A DNA stretch of 6,570 nt from an uncultured beta proteobacterium. GTDB taxonomy: Bacteria; Pseudomonadota; Gammaproteobacteria; Burkholderiales; SG8-39. The stretch covers positions 1 to 6,570 of the forward strand of contig CADEDU010000142.1 of NCBI GenBank assembly GCA_902826155.1, given 5' to 3'. Each line of letters opens with the position of its first letter. Position 1 is the stretch's first letter. Shown piece by piece: positions 1-5,348 of this stretch. The notes below the pieces were generated by a model. That model saw only the letters and a list, made by a program, of their open reading frames with translations. It searched no databases and was not told where the DNA came from. A program made the translations under genes and the position numbers.

Positions 1-780
1 ACGACACCCAGCGGCGCCGCGGCGGCGCACTTTGCAGTGGTCCATGCCGATCCGAGCACGCCCGACGTTCCGGAGCTGATCGCCGACATGTCGAACAAGG
101 TCGCCAGCGGCTATCTCGTGGGCGGTCTGTCGAGCGCGCACGGCAAGACGTTTCAGCTCGCCGATGAAGTGCTGAGTGGCGGTCTGTCGGGCGTGGTGTT
201 GTCGTCGGCGATCCCGGTGCACACGCGATTGACGCAAGGCTGCTGGCCGCTGCCGGGCCGCCATGTCGTCACCGAGTCGCAGGGCCATATCATCGCGAAG
301 ATCGATGGCCGCCCCGCGCTCGATGTTTTCAAGGAAGCGGCAGGCGAAGAACTTGCCCGCGATCTGCGTCGTGCGGCGTTCACGATCCTGATCGGCTTGC
401 CGGTCGCGGGCTCCGATACCGGCGACTATCTGGTGCGCAATCTGGTGGGCATCGATCCCAAGAACGGTCTGATCGCCATCGGCGGCGAGGTCGAGAATGG
501 GCAGCCGCTGTTGTTTTGCCAGCGCGATGGCGATGCTGCGAAAAAAGATCTGCAGCGCATGCTCGGCGAGATCCGCGGCGCCACCGCGGGCAAAGCCAAG
601 GGTGCGCTCTACTTCGCCTGCGTCGCGCGCGGCGAGCATATGTTCGGCAGACGTTCGGCCGAGCTCGAGTTGATTCGCGCCGAACTGGGCGAGCTGCCGG
701 TGGTGGGATTCTTCGCCAACGGCGAGATCTCGCACGATCGGCTCTATGGCTATACCGGCGTGCTCACGGTCTTCACCTGA
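1..780 (+). CDS. FIST domain-containing sensory protein (5' partial)
   Basis: The reading frame is open from the first base and ends at a TGA at 778-780, leaving 259 visible residues. FIST proteins (F-box and intracellular signal transduction) are usually near 380-400 residues, so about a third of the protein, including its start, probably lies upstream. A GTG at 37 opens this frame but sits inside the domain and is unlikely to be the start. The visible part holds the end of FIST_N (the GGLSS region, about residues 40-46) and the FIST_C domain. FIST_C ends in a typical block, GFFANGEI at 236-243, followed by a short beta-rich tail (YGYTGVLTVF). FIST domains are proposed to bind small ligands, perhaps amino acids. 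No transmembrane segment, kinase or GGDEF module is seen in this part, so it looks like a stand-alone cytoplasmic sensor. The next gene starts 46 bases downstream on the same strand. The family call is fairly secure; ligand and output are unknown. Confidence 0.82.
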   Translation, partial: TTPSGAAAAHFAVVHADPSTPDVPELIADMSNKVASGYLVGGLSSAHGKTFQLADEVLSGGLSGVVLSSAIPVHTRLTQGCWPLPGRHVVTESQGHIIAKIDGRPALDVFKEAAGEELARDLRRAAFTILIGLPVAGSDTGDYLVRNLVGIDPKNGLIAIGGEVENGQPLLFCQRDGDAAKKDLQRMLGEIRGATAGKAKGALYFACVARGEHMFGRRSAELELIRAELGELPVVGFFANGEISHDRLYGYTGVLTVFT

Positions 781-814
781 GCGCGCCGCAGCGACACGAC
801 ACCACACCACACGA

Positions 815-820
815 AAGGAG
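815..820 (+). promoter_or_regulatory. Strong Shine-Dalgarno for the quinone oxidoreductase gene
   Basis: AAGGAG lies six bases before the ATG at 827, an optimal match and spacing. It decides the start: the frame stays open upstream to an ATG at 746, but that ATG lies inside the FIST gene and would add 27 residues unlike the family N-terminus. A CA-rich, probably unstructured stretch (791-813) precedes the site, which should leave it accessible. Confidence 0.85.
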
Positions 821-826
821 AGAGCA

Positions 827-1801
827 ATGCCCAAGGCGATCCGCATCCACAAGACTGGTGGACCCGAGGTGATGCAGTACGAAGACGTGAATCTGGGCGA
901 ACCGGGGCCGGGCGAGGCGCGCGTGCGTCACCACGCAATCGGTCTGAACTACATCGACGTGTATTTCCGCACCGGCCTGTATCCGTCGACCCTGCCGGCC
1001 GGGATCGGCATGGAAGGCGCGGGCGTGGTCGAGGCGGTGGGGGCAGGCGTGACCGAAGTGAAAGTCGGTGACCGCGTTGCTTACGCCGGTCCGCCGCCCG
1101 GGTCGTATAGCGAAGCGCGCAACATGCCGGCCAAGCTGCTGGTGCAATTGCCCGCGGCACTGTCGTTCGAGCAGGGCGCGGCGATGATGCTCGCCGGCAT
1201 GACGGCGCAGTACCTGTTGCGGCGCACGTACAAGGTGCAATCGGGCGAGACCGTGCTGTTCCACGCGGCGGCCGGCGGCGTCGGTCTGATCGCATGCCAA
1301 TGGCTCAAGGCGCTCGGTGCGACTGTCATCGGCACGGTCGGTTCCGACGAGAAGGCGAAGATCGCCAAGGCGCATGGCTGCGATCACCCGATCGTCTACA
1401 CCCGCGAAGACTTCGTCGCGCGCGTGAAGGAGATCACCGGCGGCAAAGGCGTGCCGGTGGTGTACGACTCGATCGGCAAGGACACCTGGCCCAAGTCGCT
1501 CGATTGCCTGCAGCCCTTGGGCATGATGGTGAGCTTCGGCAATGCATCCGGACCGCTGCCGCCGATCAATGCGCTCGACCTGTCGGTGAAGGGGTCGCTG
1601 TTCTTCACCCGTCCGACACTCAATACCCACACCGCCAAACGCGAAGATCTGGTGGCGATCGCCAAGGATCTGTTCGACGTGGTGAGCAGCGGCAAGGTCA
1701 AGATCGAGATCAATCAGCGTTACGCGCTCAAGGACGCGGCGCAGGCGCATCGCGATCTCGAAGCGCGCAAGACCACCGGCTCCACCGTGCTGTTGCCGTA
1801 A
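827..1801 (+). CDS. qor: NADPH:quinone oxidoreductase, Qor type (zinc-independent MDR family)
   Basis: The 324-residue product matches the E. coli Qor length (about 327) and resembles it closely along its length. It should transfer electrons from NADPH to quinones in the cytoplasm, as a member of the zinc-independent medium-chain dehydrogenase/reductase superfamily. The N-terminal catalytic GroES-like domain (about 1-125) contains NYIDVYFRTGLYP at 41-53 and GMEGAGVV at 61-68. The Rossmann domain has the nucleotide-binding turn AAAGGVG at 147-153, followed by a typical helix (LIACQWLKALGA). The VYDSIGK segment at 212-218 and the C-terminal KTTGSTVLLP tail are also family features. The cysteine-rich structural zinc loop of alcohol dehydrogenases is absent, as expected for this branch. 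The start is fixed by a strong ribosome site. The gene lies between the FIST gene and the proline iminopeptidase on the same strand. True substrate (quinone or another enone) is inferred from family only. Confidence 0.93.
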   Translation: MPKAIRIHKTGGPEVMQYEDVNLGEPGPGEARVRHHAIGLNYIDVYFRTGLYPSTLPAGIGMEGAGVVEAVGAGVTEVKVGDRVAYAGPPPGSYSEARNMPAKLLVQLPAALSFEQGAAMMLAGMTAQYLLRRTYKVQSGETVLFHAAAGGVGLIACQWLKALGATVIGTVGSDEKAKIAKAHGCDHPIVYTREDFVARVKEITGGKGVPVVYDSIGKDTWPKSLDCLQPLGMMVSFGNASGPLPPINALDLSVKGSLFFTRPTLNTHTAKREDLVAIAKDLFDVVSSGKVKIEINQRYALKDAAQAHRDLEARKTTGSTVLLP

Positions 1802-1828
1802 CGGCGGCGCGCGTCCGCGGATCAATCC

Positions 1829-2785
1829 GTGCGTGAGCTGTTCGCTCCGATCGAGCCCTACGACCGCGGCAGGTTGGGGCTCGATGCGGTCCATACGATG
1901 TACTGGGAGCAGTCGGGCACCCGCGCGGGTATTCCAGTCGTGTTCCTGCACGGTGGGCCGGGCGGCGGCGTGGTGCCGAACCATCGCCGCTTCTTCGATC
2001 CGGGCGCTTATCGCATCGTGCTCTACGACCAGCGCGGTGCGGGGCATTCGACGCCGCTGGGTGAGCTGCGCGACAACACCACCTGGCATCTGGTGCGCGA
2101 TCTGGAGACGTTGCGCCAGCATCTGGGCATCGAGCGCTGGCTGGTGTTCGGCGGTTCGTGGGGCAGCACGCTCGCACTGGCCTATGCGCAGTCGCACCCC
2201 GATCGTTGCCTGGGGCTGATCCTGCGCGGGATCTTCCTGGGTCGCGGCACCGAGATCGACTGGTTCCTCCACGGCATGCGTGCGGTCTATCCGGAAGTCT
2301 GGGAGAAGTTCGCCGGGCAGTTGCCGCAGGCCGAGCGAAGCGATCTGTTAGGCAACTACTATCAGAGGCTGACCAGCCCCGATCCTTCGATCAACCAACC
2401 CGTAGCGCTCGCCTGGAGCATGTACGAGGGTGCCTGTTCGACGCTGCTGCCTTCGGCCGAGACCATGAGCCATTTCAGCGAGGCGCACGTCGCGCTGGCG
2501 CTGGCGCGCATCGAGGCGCATTACTTCAAGCACGCCTGCTTCCTGCAGCCCGATCAACTCCTGGCGGGTGTGGACCGGATCCGCGCGATTCCCGGCGTGA
2601 TCGTACAGGGGCGCTACGACATGGTCTGCCCCGCGCTGAGCGCCTATGAATTGCATCGCGCCTGGCCGCAGGCCGCGCTGCACATGGTTCCCGATGCCGG
2701 CCATGCCGCCTGGGAGCCGGGCACGCTCGATCGTCTGCTGGGTGCGACCGAATCGTTCAAGCGCTCGCTCGCTGGCAGCCGCTGA
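1829..2785 (+). CDS. pip: Proline iminopeptidase (alpha/beta hydrolase, peptidase family S33)
   Basis: This 318-residue cytoplasmic serine peptidase should release N-terminal proline from short peptides. It aligns from memory along its whole length with the Serratia and Neisseria enzymes. The oxyanion-hole motif HGGPG is at 41-45. The nucleophile elbow GGSWGS at 108-113 places the catalytic serine at S110. The acid is D264 in GRYDMVCP and the base is H292 in DAGHAAW. Two glutamates that in the Serratia enzyme recognise the free amino end are present at E200 (WSMYE) and E229 (ARIEAHYF), which separates it from other S33 hydrolases. The start is a GTG 27 bases after the qor stop, with only a weak GCGGA-like ribosome site. 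It gives the usual N-terminus (PIEPYDRGRLGLD), and the next methionine falls within the first strand. It is probably cotranscribed with qor, with no clear functional link. Confidence 0.95.
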   Translation: MRELFAPIEPYDRGRLGLDAVHTMYWEQSGTRAGIPVVFLHGGPGGGVVPNHRRFFDPGAYRIVLYDQRGAGHSTPLGELRDNTTWHLVRDLETLRQHLGIERWLVFGGSWGSTLALAYAQSHPDRCLGLILRGIFLGRGTEIDWFLHGMRAVYPEVWEKFAGQLPQAERSDLLGNYYQRLTSPDPSINQPVALAWSMYEGACSTLLPSAETMSHFSEAHVALALARIEAHYFKHACFLQPDQLLAGVDRIRAIPGVIVQGRYDMVCPALSAYELHRAWPQAALHMVPDAGHAAWEPGTLDRLLGATESFKRSLAGSR

Positions 2786-2819
2786 GCAGGGCTTGCCCCG
2801 CGAGTGGCGTGTGAGCCGA

Positions 2820-2825
2820 TAAAAT
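2820..2825 (+). promoter_or_regulatory. Possible -10 promoter element for the NUDIX-membrane protein pair
   Basis: TAAAAT stands out as an AT-rich island in the 97-base gap between the pip stop and the NUDIX start, and fits a sigma-70 -10 element. A transcript starting about seven bases later would carry a leader of about 50 bases. No good -35 is seen at 17 bases; TTGCCC at 2793-2798 is 21 bases away, too far. The placement suggests that the NUDIX gene begins a new transcription unit, but it is only a motif match. Confidence 0.35.
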
Positions 2826-2882
2826 CACGCTTTATCTTCCGCGCGACCGTCGTCACGCCATGACGATCGCCTGCCGACCACG

Positions 2883-3521
2883 ATGACCGTCAATGCTCAC
2901 GCCAAAGCCGTCCCGCCGCATTCCGTCGCCTGGTTGCGCGCGCGCTTTGGTGATTCGCGTCCGTACGAGCCGGTCACCATCGGCGATGGCCATCGCTTCC
3001 GCGGCGCCGACGCGCTCCGGCCGGCGTCGGTGCTGATCCCGGTCATCGATCGCGGCGCTGCGCTGACGGTGCTGTTTACGCGTCGTACGGCCCATCTGAA
3101 CGATCACGCCGGGCAGATCAGCTTTCCCGGCGGGCGTGCCGAGCCGGAGGATCCATCCCCGCACCACACGGCGTTGCGTGAGGCCGAGGAGGAAATCGGC
3201 CTGGCGCCACGCCACGTCGATGTGCTGGGCGCGCTCAACGAGTACACGACGGTGACCGGCTATCGCGTGACCCCGGTGGTCGGGCTGATCACGCCGCCGT
3301 TCGATCTCACTCCCGACGCGTTCGAGGTCGACGAGATCTTCGAGGTGCCGCTGGCGGTACTGCTCGATCGGCGCAATCATCTGCGGCACACGATCATCCA
3401 CCAGGGCATCGAGCGCCAGTACTTCGCCCTGCCGTACGATCGCTACTACATCTGGGGGGCGACTGCGGGCATGCTCATGAACTTCCACCGGTTCCTGGTC
3501 GAGCCGGAGCATCTGACGTGA
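2883..3521 (+). CDS. NUDIX hydrolase, coenzyme A pyrophosphatase type (NudL/YeaB-like)
   Basis: The 212-residue product belongs to the NUDIX branch that cleaves coenzyme A and its derivatives into phosphopantetheine and 3',5'-ADP. Two motifs support this. The upstream CoA-specific (NuCoA) signature runs over 64-84, with LFTRR at its start, H71, HAG at 75-77 and FPGG at its end. The NUDIX helix follows, ending REAEEEIGL at 99-107, with E100, E103 and E104 as the likely metal ligands. The first glutamate of the general NUDIX consensus is replaced by P91; E. coli NudL, as I recall it, also lacks it. VTGYRVTPVVG (124-134) and the C-terminal WGATAGM (191-197) are further family marks. The ATG at 2883 is the only plausible start, though no Shine-Dalgarno is visible. 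The stop overlaps the next gene by four bases (GTGA). Substrate choice is inferred; other CoA-like dinucleotides are possible. Confidence 0.9.
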   Translation: MTVNAHAKAVPPHSVAWLRARFGDSRPYEPVTIGDGHRFRGADALRPASVLIPVIDRGAALTVLFTRRTAHLNDHAGQISFPGGRAEPEDPSPHHTALREAEEEIGLAPRHVDVLGALNEYTTVTGYRVTPVVGLITPPFDLTPDAFEVDEIFEVPLAVLLDRRNHLRHTIIHQGIERQYFALPYDRYYIWGATAGMLMNFHRFLVEPEHLT

Positions 3522-4444
3522 CGCTCGTTTCGCTCATCCTGGTGCTGCTGTTCGAGCAGTGGCGTCCGTTCGCCGAACATCGCCCGCTCTACGCGCTGCT
3601 CGCGCGCTACGCGCGATTCCTGCAGCGCCACTTCAACGCGGGCGAGGCGCACCATGGCGTGGTGGCGTGGTGCCTGGGGGTGATCCCGCCGCTGCTGGTC
3701 GCGTGGATCGTCTATTGGCTGCTCGCCAGTATCCATCCGGTGCTCGGCCTGCTCGTCAACGTGGCGGTGTTGTACGTGACGATGAACTTCCGCCTGGCCT
3801 CGCAGCGCTACCTCGAGATCCAGCGATCGTTGAACGATGGCGAACTCGAGCGCGCCCGCGAGATCCTGGCATTGTGGAGCGGCAAGGCGCACACCGGCGT
3901 GGACCGCGACAGCATCACGCGCCTGACGATCGAGCAGGCGATCGTAGGTTCGCATCGGTTCGTGTTCGGCGTGGTGTTCTGGTTCGTGGTGCTGCCGGGA
4001 CCGCTCGGGCCGGTGTTGTATCGCATCGCCAGCTACCTGAGCGCGCGCTGGGGCAGCGTGGCCGAGCAGGAGTTCGGCCGCTTCGGCTGGTTCGCGCGCG
4101 AAGCGTTCTATTGGATCGACTGGATCCCGGCGCGACTCACCGCGGTGGCGTTCGCGGTGGTGGGCAATTTCGAGGACGCGGTCTATTGCTGGCGCACCCA
4201 GGCGGCGCGCTGGAGCGATCAGTTGCTCGGCGTGGTGCTGGCGAGCGGTGCGGGCGCGATGGGCGTGCGGCTGGGCAATCCGATCCGGCACGAAGACGGC
4301 AGTATTGAAGACCGACCCGAGCTCGGTTCCGGCGAGGAGCCCGATGCCGCCTTCCTCGACACCACGGTGGGCCTGTTGTGGCGCGCGCTGGTGCTGTGGC
4401 TGGCACTGATCCTGATCGTCACGATGGTGCGCGCGCTCAGCTGA
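3518..4444 (+). CDS. CobD/CbiB-AmpE family inner-membrane protein
   Basis: This 308-residue protein is an integral membrane member of the CobD/CbiB and AmpE superfamily. The N-terminus (MTLVSLILVLLFEQ) closely resembles E. coli AmpE as I recall it, while DWIPARLTA at 201-209 and GVRLGNP at 249-255 are shared with CbiB. Hydrophobic segments lie near 2-12, 47-70, 74-89, 147-170, 203-217 and 286-304. A hydrophilic loop at about 91-140 carries a helix (SLNDGELERAREILALWSG) like the CbiB repeat region. CbiB is the adenosylcobinamide-phosphate synthase of cobalamin synthesis; AmpE is a proposed membrane sensor linked to beta-lactamase regulation. The central CbiB motifs (GRDT and ESVAEN-like) are not kept here, so a cobalamin role is doubtful. 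It starts with a GTG overlapping the NUDIX stop, which suggests translational coupling. Its function is unknown; the family call is secure. Confidence 0.85.
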   Translation: MTLVSLILVLLFEQWRPFAEHRPLYALLARYARFLQRHFNAGEAHHGVVAWCLGVIPPLLVAWIVYWLLASIHPVLGLLVNVAVLYVTMNFRLASQRYLEIQRSLNDGELERAREILALWSGKAHTGVDRDSITRLTIEQAIVGSHRFVFGVVFWFVVLPGPLGPVLYRIASYLSARWGSVAEQEFGRFGWFAREAFYWIDWIPARLTAVAFAVVGNFEDAVYCWRTQAARWSDQLLGVVLASGAGAMGVRLGNPIRHEDGSIEDRPELGSGEEPDAAFLDTTVGLLWRALVLWLALILIVTMVRALS

Positions 4445-4462
4445 TCGGGGCGAGCAGGCCGC

Positions 4463-5335
4463 TCAGGCGCGTGTTTCCGCGCGCAGGATGCGCTGGGTCA
4501 ACTCGAAGCGTTTCGGGTCGAGGGCGCCGGTGTCCAAGGCCGCCTTGAACGCGCAGCCCGGTTCGCTTTCGTGCCGGCAGTCGTTGAAGCGGCATTGACC
4601 CAGCAGAGCTCGCCGCTCCGGCAGCGAGTGTTCGATCTGCGCGCGCGAAAGATGCGCGAGCCCGAATTCCTGCAGTCCGGGGCAATCGATGATCGCGCCG
4701 CCGCCGTCGTCGCTGGCGCGGTACAGGCGCGCGGCCGTCGTGGTGTGCCGGCCGCTGTCGAGATGACGCGAATACGCCTGGGTGCGTGCATTGGCCGCCG
4801 GCGTGAGCGCGTTCAGGATGGTCGATTTGCCCATGCCCGACTGACCGACCAGCGCGCAGACTCGTCCGGCAATGCGCGTGGCGAGCGGCGCGACTTCGCG
4901 CTTGGCGCTGAGTTCCAGCACGTGATAGCCGGCACGATCGAACGGGCGCAGCCGCTCGCGTGCCGCGGCGCTTTGCGGCAGGTCGACCTTGTTGAGCACG
5001 ATCAGGGTCTGCAGGGACTGCTGCTCCGCGGCGATCAGCACGCGAGCCACCAGCTCGTCGTCGAACGTGGGTTCGGTCGCGACGATCAGCACCACCAGAT
5101 CGAGGTTCGCGGCGATCAGCTTGCTGCGATGTGGGCTGGCCCGCATCAGCAGCGAGCGCCGTTCGGCGATCCGCTCGATGACGCCTTCTTCGCTCGCGGT
5201 GGGTGCGAACGTGACCTCGTCGCCGCATGCCAGATCGACGCGTTTGCCGCGGACCACGCAGTCGAACACCGCGCCGGCACTATCCTCGACCAGAAACCGC
5301 CTGCCGAATGCCGCGGTGACGATGCCAGCCGGCAA
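4463..5335 (-). CDS. rsgA: Small ribosomal subunit biogenesis GTPase RsgA (YjeQ/EngC)
   Basis: RsgA is a GTPase that checks late assembly of the 30S subunit and releases from it on GTP hydrolysis. The 290-residue product has the full architecture: an N-terminal OB-fold (about 1-68), a circularly permuted GTPase domain and a C-terminal zinc domain. The G motifs come in the permuted order: NKVD (G4) at 115-118, GQSGMGKS (G1) at 164-171, GRHTTT (switch I) at 195-200 and DCPG (G3) at 217-220. The zinc ligands are C248, C253, H255 and C261 in a Cx4CxHx5C pattern. No ATG or GTG is available in frame near the expected N-terminus. A TTG at 5335 gives MPAGIVTAAFGRRF, fits family alignments, and has GAGG nine bases upstream. 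The frame remains open further upstream, but only across the protease gene. It lies 11 bases downstream of the M48 protease gene and is probably cotranscribed with it. Confidence 0.93.
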   Translation of the reverse strand: MPAGIVTAAFGRRFLVEDSAGAVFDCVVRGKRVDLACGDEVTFAPTASEEGVIERIAERRSLLMRASPHRSKLIAANLDLVVLIVATEPTFDDELVARVLIAAEQQSLQTLIVLNKVDLPQSAAARERLRPFDRAGYHVLELSAKREVAPLATRIAGRVCALVGQSGMGKSTILNALTPAANARTQAYSRHLDSGRHTTTAARLYRASDDGGGAIIDCPGLQEFGLAHLSRAQIEHSLPERRALLGQCRFNDCRHESEPGCAFKAALDTGALDPKRFELTQRILRAETRA

Positions 5336-5344
5336 CGGGTGCGG

Positions 5345-5348
5345 CCTC
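5345..5348 (-). promoter_or_regulatory. Likely Shine-Dalgarno for rsgA (supports TTG start)
   Basis: GAGG on the minus strand overlaps the TGA stop of the M48 protease gene and lies nine bases before the TTG at 5335. It is short, but it is the only purine-rich site near the expected RsgA N-terminus. It is too close to serve the alternative CTG at 5350, so it favours the TTG. Its position within the upstream stop suggests that ribosomes finishing the protease could re-start on rsgA. Confidence 0.5.

Noticed and set aside
791..813. CA-rich tract before the qor ribosome site, considered as a repeat or regulator site
   Set aside because: It is short and irregular, with no inverted symmetry; it is best seen as an unstructured leader.
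773..2272. A 499-codon open frame on the minus strand, opposite qor and pip
   Set aside because: It lies opposite two clearly recognised genes. Its translation is rich in R, A, H and Q with no recognisable motif, as expected for a chance antisense frame in GC-rich DNA.
2789..2798. GGGC-TT-GCCC inverted repeat after the pip stop, as a terminator
   Set aside because: The loop is only two bases, the stem is four pairs and no T-run follows, so a functional intrinsic terminator is unlikely.
3446..4291. A 281-codon open frame on the minus strand, opposite the CobD/CbiB-AmpE-like gene
   Set aside because: Its low-complexity R/H/Q/A-rich translation and full overlap with a recognised membrane protein gene mark it as a shadow.
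4434..4466. Direct repeat CGCTCAG at 4434-4440 and 4460-4466
   Set aside because: Seven bases repeated once in GC-rich sequence is expected by chance, and no mobile-element structure surrounds it.
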